Source: Cellulomonas sp. SLBN-39
Lineage (GTDB): Bacteria > Actinomycetota > Actinomycetes > Actinomycetales > Cellulomonadaceae
Direction of reading: 5' to 3'
NCBI RefSeq assembly: GCF_006715865.1
Contig: NZ_VFOA01000001.1
Location: 3,720,001-3,784,000 of the forward strand
Length of the DNA: 64,000 nt
Shown here: positions 37,841 to 50,920 of the stretch, piece by piece
How positions within the stretch are numbered: position 1 is the stretch's first letter
How the letters are laid out: every line of letters begins with the position of its first letter
Position numbers and translations under genes: made by a program
Notes under the pieces: model-generated
The model's input: only the letters and a program-made list of their open reading frames with translations
Told to the model about the DNA's origin: nothing
Databases searched by the model: none

Positions 37841-38443
37841 TCAGGCCGGTGCCGGGCCGGGCGGACGCCGTCGCCGGGCGCGGCGGCGCACCAGGACGGC
37901 GGCGACGACCACGGCGACGAGCAGCACCGCCACCAGCACGGGCACGAAGACCGCGGCCACGCTCAGCCCCACCGCGGCCCCGTCCTCGATCGTCGAGACG
38001 ACCGGCGCACCGAGCCCGCCCGTGGCCGCGTTGACGACCGGGCGCGTCGTCGCCTTGACCGCGTGCACCGCGAGGGCCACCGCTCCCCCGGCGACGAAGG
38101 GCACCCACGGGTGCTCCGCGACGAGGCCGGTGACCTGCGTGGAGCCCTCGACGCGCTCGGCCGCGGACGTCGCGGCGAACACCACGCCCCCGGTCGCGGG
38201 CCGCAGGAGGGTCTGCACGGCGTCGTTGACCGAGTCGACCGCGGGGACCTTGTCGAGCACCACGTCCGTCACGAGCAGCACCGTGCCCACGCCGATCGCC
38301 CACCAGCTCTCCATCCAGACCAGCGGGTCGGGCAGCACGACGACGTCGGTGAGCCGCGCGAGGAGCGCGACGAGCAGGAACGGGACGTAGGCGTTGAGGC
38401 CGGCGGCGGCCGACAGGCCCACCCCGGTGAGCGCCACGAGCAT
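37841..38443 (-). CDS. DUF4126 membrane protein
   Basis: A 200-residue integral membrane protein: LVALTGVGLSAAAGLNAYVPFLLVALLA opens the DUF4126 domain. Several glycine-rich helices and two semi-repeated segments (VVLDKVPAVDSVNDAVQTLLRP and GGVVFA) follow. The tail is strongly basic ([12 protein letters not shown]). Function unknown for the family. The ATG is seven bases after a -10-like TAGGGT on the minus strand, suggesting a leaderless mRNA. It is divergent from guaB1 with only 52 bases between the start codons. Confidence 0.85.
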   Translation of the reverse strand: MLVALTGVGLSAAAGLNAYVPFLLVALLARLTDVVVLPDPLVWMESWWAIGVGTVLLVTDVVLDKVPAVDSVNDAVQTLLRPATGGVVFAATSAAERVEGSTQVTGLVAEHPWVPFVAGGAVALAVHAVKATTRPVVNAATGGLGAPVVSTIEDGAAVGLSVAAVFVPVLVAVLLVAVVVAAVLVRRRARRRRPPGPAPA

Positions 38444-38450
38444 GCGGGTG

Positions 38451-40656
<2,206 letters not shown>

Positions 40657-40660
<4 letters not shown>

Positions 40661-41337
40661 CGACGCCGGGCACCGACGCGCGCGCCGAGCTCGTGCGCCT
40701 GGTGGCCCGCGGCGTGGACTGGCGGGTGGACCCGGCACGGGCGCTGCGCGACCCCGCCCGGGCCCGCCGGGCCGCGGTGCTCGTGCTGTTCGGCGTCCTC
40801 GACTCCCACCCGGCGGGCGCCGGCGGCGTCGGGCACGTGCCCGCGGACCTCGACGTGCTGCTGCAGCGCCGGTCCGCCACGCTCGGCCACCACCCGGGCC
40901 AGGTCGCGTTCCCCGGCGGCGGCATCGACCCCGAGGACGACGGCCCCGTGGGGGCGGCGCTGCGCGAGGCCGTCGAGGAGACGGGCCTCGACCCGGCCGG
41001 CGTGGAGCCGCTGGGGACGCTCGCGGACGTGCCGCTGCCGGTCAGCGACAACCTCGTCACCCCCGTGCTGGCGTGGTGGTCGCGACCGTCGGCCGTGGCC
41101 GCGGTCGACCACCGCGAGACCGTCGACGTGTTCCGCGCGCCCGTCGCCGACCTCCTCGACCCCGCCCGGCGCGGCTCCGTGGAGCACAGCACCGGCCACG
41201 GCCGCGTCCGGACGCCCGCGTTCGTGCTCGACGACGGGGTGGTCGTGTGGGGGTTCACCGCGATCGTGCTGCACGGTGTCCTCGACGCCCTCGGGTGGAC
41301 GGTGCCGTGGGACGTGCGCCGCACCGTCGTCCCGTGA
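40657..41337 (+). CDS. Nudix hydrolase, CoA pyrophosphatase-like
   Basis: A 226-residue Nudix enzyme. The box is visible as GGGIDPEDDGPVGAALREAVEETGLDP, with the metal-binding REAVEETG core. Upstream LLQRRSATLGHHPGQVAFPGG matches the UPF0035 signature of CoA and acyl-CoA pyrophosphatases (NudL type). The ~45-residue N-terminus is variable. The family cleaves CoA to phosphopantetheine and 3',5'-ADP. Overlaps on both sides place it in the guaB1 operon. Confidence 0.9.
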
Positions 41338-42236
41338 GCACGGCGCCCGGCCCGCCGCGGCACCCGAAGATCGAGGTCGACGTCGACGCCGCCCTGGCGC
41401 ACGCGCTGCTCGCCGACCAGCACCCCGACCTGGCCGGCCTACCCGTGCACGGGCGCGTGCACGGATGGGACAACCTCACGTGGCGGCTCGGTGACGCCCT
41501 GGCGCTGCGGTTCCCCGTGCGTGGGGCGGCCGCCCCGCTCGTCGAGCACGAGCAGCGCTGGCTCCCCCGGCTCGCCGAGACGCTGCCGGTGGCGGTGCCC
41601 GCCCCCGTGCGGGTGGGCCGCGCCGGCGCCGGGTACCCGTGGCCGTGGAGCGTCGTGCCGTGGCTGCCGGGCGACGTGGTGGCGGCGAGACCGGTCGCCG
41701 GTCGGACCGTCTGGGCCCCCGCGCTGGCCGAGGCGCTGGCCGCCCTGCACACCCCCGCCCCGCCGCACGCGTCGCACAACCCGTTCCGGGGGGTGCCCCT
41801 CGCGGACCGGGACGCCGTGGTCGGGGCCCGGCTGGCGGGGACGACGCTGCCGCACCGGGACGCGCTGCTGCGCGCGTGGCACGACGGGCTGGCCGCCCCC
41901 GCGTGGGACGGTCCGCCCATGTGGGTGCACGGCGACCCGCACCCGGGCAACCTCCTGGCGGACGCACGCACCCTGACGGCGATGATCGACTTTGGCGACC
42001 TGTGCGCCGGGGACCCCGCGAGCGACCTCGCGACCGCGTGGATGACCTTCGACGACGCCGGGCGAGCCGCTTTCGTGGCCCGGACCCAGGAGCTGCGCGG
42101 CTGGGACGGGGCCACCTGGGTCCGCGCCCGGGCGTGGGCCGCGAGCTACGTCCCGGTGCTGCTCGCCCACCCGGACGAGTACCCGCTGATGGCAGCGGTC
42201 GGCCGGGCCACCGCCGACCACCTCGCCGCGGGCTGA
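41334..42236 (+). CDS. APH-family phosphotransferase
   Basis: A 300-residue kinase-like protein of the aminoglycoside phosphotransferase family. The Brenner motif is MWVHGDPHPGNLL (catalytic Asp) and the metal Asp is in MIDFGDLCAGDPASDLA. RVHGWDNLTWRLGDALALRFPV is the N-lobe nucleotide region. Such chromosomal members rarely give resistance; many phosphorylate small metabolites or are uncharacterised. It is the last gene of the guaB1 operon, joined by GTGA overlap. Substrate unknown; a resistance role should not be assumed. Confidence 0.88.
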   Translation: MSTAPGPPRHPKIEVDVDAALAHALLADQHPDLAGLPVHGRVHGWDNLTWRLGDALALRFPVRGAAAPLVEHEQRWLPRLAETLPVAVPAPVRVGRAGAGYPWPWSVVPWLPGDVVAARPVAGRTVWAPALAEALAALHTPAPPHASHNPFRGVPLADRDAVVGARLAGTTLPHRDALLRAWHDGLAAPAWDGPPMWVHGDPHPGNLLADARTLTAMIDFGDLCAGDPASDLATAWMTFDDAGRAAFVARTQELRGWDGATWVRARAWAASYVPVLLAHPDEYPLMAAVGRATADHLAAG

Positions 42237-42297
42237 CGGGCGCACCGGCGGCGGCCGTCACCAGCGGCACCCGCAGCCGGCCCGCACCGTGGCGGCG

Positions 42298-42723
42298 TCA
42301 CTCCCACCGGTGCGCGACCGCACGCGCGTACGACGTGCGCACCAGCTCCTCGAGCACGCCCAGGTCGACGGCGTCCAGACGTCGGACGTGCAGGCACGAC
42401 ACGGTCGTCGTGTGCGGTCCGAGGCGCGCGAGCAGGTCGCCGAGGTCGTCGAACCCCAGCGGGACGTACAGCGTGGTGGCGGCGCGCCGCGGGGAGAACC
42501 CCGCGGCCGCGGCGTCCCCCTCCCGCCCGGACGCGTACCGGTAGTGGTACCGGCCGAACCCCACGATCGAGGTGCCCCACAGGCGCGGCGGCTCCCCCGT
42601 CGCGCGCTCCATCAGCGGCAGCAGCGTCCAGGCGTCGGCCCGGCGGCGCGCGTCGGGGACGGCGTCGAGGAACGCCCCGACGTCGCCGTCGTTCTCCGTC
42701 GTGGGGTTCTCCTCGCGCGCCAC
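42298..42723 (-). CDS. DUF1801 family protein
   Basis: A 141-residue protein of the DUF1801 (YdhG/YjbR-like) family: DVGAFLDAVPDARRRADAWTLLPLM, PPRLWGTSIVGFGRYHYRYASGREGD and FSPRRAATTLYVPLG are the usual conserved blocks. Cytoplasmic, alpha/beta. The family is related to iron-chaperone-like frataxin folds, but the role is not established. The GTG start at VAREENPTTE is assigned by similarity. It converges with the phosphotransferase gene. Confidence 0.87.
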   Translation of the reverse strand: MAREENPTTENDGDVGAFLDAVPDARRRADAWTLLPLMERATGEPPRLWGTSIVGFGRYHYRYASGREGDAAAAGFSPRRAATTLYVPLGFDDLGDLLARLGPHTTTVSCLHVRRLDAVDLGVLEELVRTSYARAVAHRWE

Positions 42724-42761
42724 GACCCGAGCATGGCACCCGGGGGCTGGCGTGACGAGCC

Positions 42762-44036
42762 TCAGCCGCGGGGGTCGCGCACCGACGCGAGCAGGACGGG
42801 CCACCCCGTGCCGGTGTGGCTCACCACCAGGAGGAACGGCCGGTCGAGGACCACGGCGACCGGATCGGGTGGCGGGGCGCCGCCCGCCATCCCCATCTCG
42901 GTGGCCGCGGCGGCCCGGGTGCCGGCCTCGTCGACCAGCAGGACCGCCTGCTGCCGGGCCTGGCCGAGGGTCGCCGGCACGTCGTCCGCGAGCAGGCCGG
43001 TGACGGTCAGCGGGGCGAGCCCGAGGTCGGCGAGCACCGGTCCCAGGTCCACCTCGCTGCGCATCTCCACCTGCGGGAGCGCGAGGTCGACGGGCACGTC
43101 CGCCGCGTCGTCGAGGGCGGCCCCGAGCGCGCGGACCTGCGCGAGGTCGGCGCCGGCGGGGTCGGCGGCGACGGGCGAGCCGGCGGGCGGCAGCAGCAGG
43201 TCGGCGTGCAGCACACCGGCGTACCCGTACCGCATCCGCACGGCCTGCCACCCGTCGAGCTCGACAAAGGGCGTGGTGACCGCGCCGTGCATGGTGGGCA
43301 CCTCGACGGCCGCCGCCCCGGGGACGTGGAACAGGTCCGCCGTGGTCGCCTCCGCGGTGAACGGCTGCTCCCAGGCGGCAGCCACCACGACCGCGTCCTG
43401 CAGCACCGCCACGAGCGACGCGTCCGGCACCACCGCGGAGTCCTCGACGAGGCCGCCGGTGTGCTCGCGCACCCACGCCCCGAGGGCGTCGGTGCCCGCG
43501 TCCGTGCCGAGGTCCGTGCGCAGCACCCCGGCGTCGAACGCGGACGTGAGCCGGTCGAGGTACACCGGGTCGATCGCAGCCCCGTCGTCGACCACGACAC
43601 GCTGGGCCGTGTGCACGACGGGCACCTCGGGCAGCTCGCCGGCCCGCACGGCGGCCGGGTCGCCGTCGAGGCGGCGCAGCGCGGCCACCAGGGCGCCGAC
43701 GGCGTCGGTCCGTTCCTGGCCGGTTGCGCCCAGCGCAGCGTCGAGGGACTGCCCCGCGGGTCCCTCGCCGGCCTCGGCGAGCATGGCCAGGGCGGTCGTC
43801 AGGCTGGACGGCGACACCACCGCGCCCGCGTCGCCGTCGGCGCCGGCCAGCGCCGCGAGCCCCAGCCCCCACGTCGCGTCGACCACGTCGAGGACCGCCG
43901 GGGCGTCGCCGAGGCGGACCGCGACGTAGGCCGCGTCCCCCCGCAGCTCCGGCGGCGGATCGGCCGCCGCGCACCCGGCCACCACCGCCGTCGCCACCAG
44001 CACCGCCGTGACCCGCGCCCCCCGCACCGTCCGCAC
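42762..44036 (-). CDS. serpin-family protease inhibitor, predicted lipoprotein
   Basis: A 424-residue bacterial serpin. A lipoprotein signal ends in the lipobox VVAGC-AA at about residue 22. Serpin landmarks follow: VVSPSSLTTALAMLAEAGEGPAG, YLDRLTSAFDAGVLRTDL, LPQVEMRSEVDLGPVLADLGL, and the hinge DEAGTRAAAATEM. The hinge has the small-residue run that lets the reactive loop insert, so it should be inhibitory. The reactive loop is Gly/Ala/Pro-rich (GMAGGAPPPDP) before DRPFLLVVSH, so the target protease is not obvious; an elastase- or subtilisin-like enzyme would fit. It would sit on the outer face of the membrane, shielding the cell from its own or foreign proteases. Confidence 0.92.
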   Translation of the reverse strand: MRTVRGARVTAVLVATAVVAGCAAADPPPELRGDAAYVAVRLGDAPAVLDVVDATWGLGLAALAGADGDAGAVVSPSSLTTALAMLAEAGEGPAGQSLDAALGATGQERTDAVGALVAALRRLDGDPAAVRAGELPEVPVVHTAQRVVVDDGAAIDPVYLDRLTSAFDAGVLRTDLGTDAGTDALGAWVREHTGGLVEDSAVVPDASLVAVLQDAVVVAAAWEQPFTAEATTADLFHVPGAAAVEVPTMHGAVTTPFVELDGWQAVRMRYGYAGVLHADLLLPPAGSPVAADPAGADLAQVRALGAALDDAADVPVDLALPQVEMRSEVDLGPVLADLGLAPLTVTGLLADDVPATLGQARQQAVLLVDEAGTRAAAATEMGMAGGAPPPDPVAVVLDRPFLLVVSHTGTGWPVLLASVRDPRG

Positions 44037-44110
44037 GTCGCGATCGTGGCACGCGACGACGGCGTCCCGCTCCGGACCTCGGTCACGATCGCGTCACGCG
44101 GGGCGCAGCG

Positions 44111-44140
44111 CACCCGCACGCACCGCACCCGCACGCACCG
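44111..44140. repeat. exact 15-bp tandem duplication
   Basis: CACCCGCACGCACCG occurs twice, head to tail, between the serpin start and the acnA terminator hairpin. The last two bases of the second copy are the first two of the hairpin stem. Confidence 0.8.
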
Positions 44141-44170
44141 AGGGGCGCCCCGCGGACGGGACGCCCCTCG
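44139..44170 (-). terminator. aconitase terminator hairpin
   Basis: CGAGGGGCG pairs with CGCCCCTCG (9 bp). After one mismatch an inner CCCG/CGGG stem closes a CGGA tetraloop. It lies 21 bases beyond the acnA stop codon on the minus strand. Confidence 0.7.
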
Positions 44171-44191
44171 GGCGGTGCGGGTCGGTAGGGG

Positions 44192-46951
<2,760 letters not shown>

Positions 46952-47081
46952 GTGGGGCTCCTTCGCTTGGCGAGTTCCCGGGCGAGTCGGGGGGCCCGGG
47001 GACGTCCTCGAACCCCCGGCCGGGGACCGGGCCGCCGACGTGACGGTCGGGGCGCGGGACCCGGGGCGGGGCGGACGCAGA

Positions 47082-47099
47082 TATCTTGATGTCGAGATA
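47082..47099. promoter_or_regulatory. palindrome upstream of acnA
   Basis: TATCTTGA-TG-TCGAGATA, an inverted repeat with one mismatch in eight. It is markedly AT-rich against a background above 70% GC and lies 131 bases before the acnA start. Similar TCTTGAnnTCAAGA sites occur before aconitase and other central-metabolism genes in actinobacteria, as far as I remember. I cannot name the regulator. Confidence 0.5.
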
Positions 47100-47172
47100 C
47101 ATGCTACTCCCTCGACCGGGCCGCGCGCACGGACCTCCCGCCCGCCGTCGCCGCCCGCCCGTCGGCACCACG

Positions 47173-47203
47173 ACGGCCGGGCGGGTGGGCCCCGCCCGGC
47201 CGT
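47173..47203 (-). terminator. hairpin after the small charged protein gene
   Basis: A perfect 13-bp stem, ACGGCCGGGCGGG with its complement, and a five-base loop, 13 bases beyond the stop codon of the minus-strand gene ending at 47217. Confidence 0.65.
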
Positions 47204-47216
47204 GTGCGCGCACCGG

Positions 47217-47390
47217 TCAGGCCGTGCCCTCGCGCTGGGCCCGGACCGCCTCGGCCGCCTTGCGCTCGGCCTCGACCGCACGCTCGTGGGCGCGGGGGTC
47301 GTAGTCCGGCGTGCCCTGCTTGTGCAGCTCCTGCGTCGCGACCCGGCTGGCGTGGGCGAGCCGGCTCTCGGCGTCGTGCGACTCGGACAT
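47217..47390 (-). CDS. small charged hypothetical protein
   Basis: A 57-residue hydrophilic protein, [16 protein letters not shown] at the front and [18 protein letters not shown] at the end, predicted helical with heptad-like Ala/Glu/Arg spacing. A strong GAGGAGGAG precedes the ATG and a strong terminator follows, which argues for a real gene. I recognise no family. It stands alone between acnA and the RNA methyltransferase. Confidence 0.65.
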   Translation of the reverse strand: MSESHDAESRLAHASRVATQELHKQGTPDYDPRAHERAVEAERKAAEAVRAQREGTA

Positions 47391-47495
47391 GGTCCGCTCC
47401 TCCTCGTCGTCGAGGGCCCGCGTGGGCGGGCTCACGACCCACGCTAGGACGGTGCCGACGTGGCCGCGAGACGAGCGGTGCGGACGGCGCGGGCG

Positions 47496-48725
47496 TCAGC
47501 GCGTGAGGACCGCGACCGCCTCGAGGTGGTGGGTCATCGGGAACAGGTCGTGACCGACGACCTCGACGCCCGTCCAGCCGTGGGCACCGAGCAGCGCGAC
47601 GTCACGGGCCAGCGCCGCGGGGTCGCACGCGACGTACACCACGCGCTCGGGGCGCAGCGCGGCGACGGCGTCGACGACCTTGCGCCCCGCGCCGGTGCGC
47701 GGCGGGTCGAGCACGACGACGTCGACGGGCGGGGCGCCCTCGACGAGTCCGGCCAGCGTGCGTGCGACGTCGCCGGCGTGCAGGTCGACCTGCGGGCGGT
47801 CGTGCAGGTTGCGGCGCGCGTCGCGCACGGCCCGTGCGTCGCCCTCGACGGACACCACGTGGCCCGCCTCGCCGACGGCGTCGGCCAGCGGCAGCGTGAA
47901 CAGCCCCGCCCCCGCGTACAGGTCGAGGACGGTCCCGCCGGCGACGTCGCCCGCCCCCTGCAGCACCGCGTCGACCAGCAGCGCGGGCGCCTCGCGGTGG
48001 ACCTGCCAGAACCCGGCGGCTGCGACGCGGTACGTGCGGGTGCCGCCGTCCGCGGCGGTCACGACCTCGCGGACCGCGGCGCGGGCGTTCGGCCGGGGGT
48101 CGGGGCGGCCGCGCTGCAGGTCGAACGGGACGTCGTCGACGAGCACGAGCGGCGGCGAGCCGTCCGCGGGCGCCACGGCCTCGATCCGGGCGCCGGGGAT
48201 CCACCGGCGCCCGAGCAGGTCGAGGGCGGCCACGTGCTCGGTCGCCAGCGGCATCGCGTCGAGCGCGACCACGTCGTGCGAGCGGAAGCCCCGCATGCCC
48301 GCGCGGCCGTCCGCATCGGCCACGAGGTCGATCCGGGTGCGCCAGGCCAGGCCGCCCCGCGCGTCGTCGCCGGGTGCCGCGTGCACGGTCGGCGTCACGT
48401 CGAGCCGCGCCAGGTGCCGCAGCTGCTCGGCGAGCACCGCCTCCTTCCAGGCGCGCTGCGCGGGCAGCGCGACGTGGGCCAGCTCGCCGCCGCCGACGCC
48501 GCCGGGTCCCGCCTCGGGCCACACGGACGGCACCCGGTCGGGCGACGCCTCGAGCACCTCGACGGCGTCGGCCCGCCAGAACCGGGCGTCGGGACCGTCG
48601 TCGGTCAGCCGCGCGCGCACGCGCTCGCCCGGCAGCGTGTGCCGGACGAAGACCACGCGGCCATCGTGCCGCGCCACGCAGTGGCCGCCGTGGGCGACGG
48701 GTCCGACCTCGAGCTCGACGAGCAC
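47496..48725 (-). CDS. TrmA/RlmCD-family SAM-dependent RNA (uracil-5-) methyltransferase
   Basis: About 409 residues. An N-terminal TRAM RNA-binding domain (VELEVGPVAHGGHCVARHDGRVVFVRHTLPGE) is followed by a methyltransferase core: VLDLYAGAGLFTLPLAD (SAM site), VVLDPPRTGAGRKVVDAV (motif IV) and YVACDPAALARDVALL with the nucleophilic Cys. The target should be m5U in tRNA or 23S rRNA. A GTG at 48749 is possible, but GAGGAAGGG lies just before the GTG at 48725, which also removes the overlap with the upstream transporter gene. It matches M. tuberculosis Rv2689c in position. Confidence 0.9.
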   Translation of the reverse strand: MLVELEVGPVAHGGHCVARHDGRVVFVRHTLPGERVRARLTDDGPDARFWRADAVEVLEASPDRVPSVWPEAGPGGVGGGELAHVALPAQRAWKEAVLAEQLRHLARLDVTPTVHAAPGDDARGGLAWRTRIDLVADADGRAGMRGFRSHDVVALDAMPLATEHVAALDLLGRRWIPGARIEAVAPADGSPPLVLVDDVPFDLQRGRPDPRPNARAAVREVVTAADGGTRTYRVAAAGFWQVHREAPALLVDAVLQGAGDVAGGTVLDLYAGAGLFTLPLADAVGEAGHVVSVEGDARAVRDARRNLHDRPQVDLHAGDVARTLAGLVEGAPPVDVVVLDPPRTGAGRKVVDAVAALRPERVVYVACDPAALARDVALLGAHGWTGVEVVGHDLFPMTHHLEAVAVLTR

Positions 48726-48738
48726 GCCGGTCCCTTCC

Positions 48739-50745
48739 TCAGAAGCCACGGGACACCGGTCCCCGGACGGCGTCCTCGAGGCCCGTCTGGCCCTCGCTGG
48801 ACTGGAGCTGCCACGGCACCGACGCCACGACGACCCCGGGCGTGAACAGCAGCCTGCTCTTGAGCCGCAGCGCGCTCTGGTTGTGCAGCAGCTGCTCCCA
48901 CCAGTGCCCCACCACGTACTCGGGGATGTACACGACGACGAGGTCGCGCGGGCTCTCGCGCCGGATCGACCGGACGTAGGCGATGACGGGACGCGTGATC
49001 TCGCGGAACGGCGAGTCGAGCACCTTGAGCGGGACGGGCAGGTCGGCCGCCTCCCACCGCGCGCGCAGGTCGGCCACGTCGGCGGAGTCGACGCCGACCG
49101 TGACGGCCTCGAGCACGTTGGGCCGCGACGCCCGCGCGTACGCCAGCGCGCGCATCGTGGGACGGTGCAGGTGCGAGACGAGCACGACCGCGTGCACCCG
49201 GCTGGGCAGGGCGCGGGCGGCCTGCGCGGACTCCTCGTCGAGCGCGAGCTCGGCCCGCACGCGGCGGTAGTGCGCGTGCACGCCCTGCATGACGACGTAC
49301 ACCCCGACCATGGCGATGATCGCGATCCAGGCCCCGTGGGTGAACTTCGTGACGAGCACGACGACGAGGACGGACCCGGTCATGGCCAGGCCGATGCCGT
49401 TGATGACGCGCGAGCGGCGCATCCGGGCCCGGGCGCGCGGCTCCGGCTCGGTGCGCAGCTCCCGCGTCCAGTGCCGCACCATGCCGAGCTGGGACAGCGT
49501 GAAGGAGACGAACACCCCGACGATGTACAGCTGGATGAGGCGCGTGACCTGGGCGTCGAAGGCGACGATGAGCGCGATCGCCGCGGCGGCCAGGGTGATG
49601 ATGCCGTTGGAGAACGCGAGCCGGTCGCCGCGGGTGTGCAGCTGGCGCGGCAGGTAGCCGTCGCGGGCGAGGATCGACCCGAGGACGGGGAACCCGTTGA
49701 ACGCCGTGTTCGCGGCGAGCACGAGGATCAGCCCGGTGACGACGGAGATGAGGACGAACAGCACGTCGACGCCCTCGAAGACGGACGCCGCGAGCTGGCT
49801 GATGACGGGGTGCTGCTCGTAGCCCTCGCCCACCGGGACGCCGTCGCGCAGGAGCTGGGTGGCGGGGTCGTCGACGTAGTGCACGCCCGTGGCCTGCGCG
49901 AGCATGAGGATCGACATGATCATGGTGATCGAGATGCCGCCGAGCAGCGCGAGCGTGGTGGCCGCGTTGCGGGACTTGGGCGTGCGGAACGCCGGGACGC
50001 CGTTGCTGATGGCCTCGACCCCGGTGAGGGCGGCGCACCCCGAGGCGAACGCGCGCAGCACGAGGAACCCGCCGGCGATGCCCATGAGGCCCTGCTCGAA
50101 CGCGGGGTCGGCGGCCACGGTCAGGTCGGCGCTCTCCGCGACGGGCAGCGTCCCGGTGAAGTACCGGAAGGCGCCGACCAGCGCGAGCGAGCCCATGGCG
50201 GCCATGAACAGGTACACCGGGACGGCGAAGGCGCTCCCGGACTCCTTGACCCCGCGCAGGTTCGCGACCATGAGGAGCAGCACCACGATCACGGCGAACG
50301 CCGTCTCGTGGCCCCGCAGGAACGGGATCGCGGTCGCCGCGTACTGGGCGCCCGACGAGATCGACACCGCGACCGTGAGGACGTAGTCGACGAGCAGGGC
50401 GCTCGCGACCGTGACGCCGGCCTTGGGCCCCAGGTTGACCGACGCGACCTCGTAGTCGCCGCCGCCCGAGGGGTAGGCGTGCACGTTCTGCCGGTACGAC
50501 GCCACGACCGTGAGCAGCACGAGCGCGACCGCGACGCCCACCCACGGCGAGACCGTCAGCGCGGTCAGACCCGCGAGCGAGAGGGTCAGCAGGATCTCGT
50601 CGGGCGCGTACGCCACGGACGAGAGCGCGTCGGAGGCGAACACGGGCAGCGCGACGCGCTTGGGCAGGAGCGTGTGACCGAGACGGTCGCTGCGCACCGG
50701 CCGCCCCAGGACGAGCCGCTTGGCGGCATCTGCGAGGTCCGACAC
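48739..50745 (-). CDS. APC-superfamily transporter, KimA-like (probable potassium uptake)
   Basis: A 668-residue membrane protein with about 12 helices (residues ~45-480), beginning LPVFASDALSSVAYAPDEILLTL. NVHAYPSGGGDYEVAS and GCAALTGVEAISNGVPAF are the unwound substrate-site helices. A ~190-residue cytoplasmic tail (VHAVVLVSHLHRPTMRALAYARASR, LVVVYIPEYVVGHWWEQLLHNQ) looks like a universal-stress-type domain. This architecture is that of KimA, a high-affinity potassium importer. The divergent neighbours are two TrkA-type potassium regulators, as with Rv2690c next to ceoB/ceoC. Substrate is inferred from family and context. The GTG start has no ribosome site, but TACGAT lies eight bases upstream. 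Confidence 0.88.
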   Translation of the reverse strand: MSDLADAAKRLVLGRPVRSDRLGHTLLPKRVALPVFASDALSSVAYAPDEILLTLSLAGLTALTVSPWVGVAVALVLLTVVASYRQNVHAYPSGGGDYEVASVNLGPKAGVTVASALLVDYVLTVAVSISSGAQYAATAIPFLRGHETAFAVIVVLLLMVANLRGVKESGSAFAVPVYLFMAAMGSLALVGAFRYFTGTLPVAESADLTVAADPAFEQGLMGIAGGFLVLRAFASGCAALTGVEAISNGVPAFRTPKSRNAATTLALLGGISITMIMSILMLAQATGVHYVDDPATQLLRDGVPVGEGYEQHPVISQLAASVFEGVDVLFVLISVVTGLILVLAANTAFNGFPVLGSILARDGYLPRQLHTRGDRLAFSNGIITLAAAAIALIVAFDAQVTRLIQLYIVGVFVSFTLSQLGMVRHWTRELRTEPEPRARARMRRSRVINGIGLAMTGSVLVVVLVTKFTHGAWIAIIAMVGVYVVMQGVHAHYRRVRAELALDEESAQAARALPSRVHAVVLVSHLHRPTMRALAYARASRPNVLEAVTVGVDSADVADLRARWEAADLPVPLKVLDSPFREITRPVIAYVRSIRRESPRDLVVVYIPEYVVGHWWEQLLHNQSALRLKSRLLFTPGVVVASVPWQLQSSEGQTGLEDAVRGPVSRGF

Positions 50746-50753
50746 GAGGAGCG

Positions 50754-50759
50754 ATCGTA
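50754..50759 (-). promoter_or_regulatory. -10 element for the APC transporter gene
   Basis: TACGAT on the minus strand ends eight bases before the GTG start; no ribosome site lies between them, so the mRNA is probably leaderless. Confidence 0.45.
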
Positions 50760-50904
50760 TGCCCGCGAGCGGGCCGTGGCACGCACCGAGGTCCCGGGCA
50801 CCGCGGCGTGTGACGACGACCACGACGGCGCCGGTCGCCGGGACCGTGGCGGGGACGCGCGCACCCGTCGCCGACGACGGGGTCGGCGGACGGGTGCCGA
50901 GGGG

Positions 50905-50910
50905 TATACC
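50905..50910 (+). promoter_or_regulatory. -10 element for the trkA pair
   Basis: TATACC ends ten bases before the GTG of the first TrkA gene, in the 175-bp region shared with the divergent transporter. Confidence 0.45.
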
Positions 50911-50920
50911 GTGACCGGTC

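Noticed and set aside
41334..42236. Antibiotic-resistance aminoglycoside phosphotransferase
   Set aside because: The fold is right, but the gene is embedded in a nucleotide-metabolism operon and has no sign of transfer; most such chromosomal proteins are not resistance enzymes.
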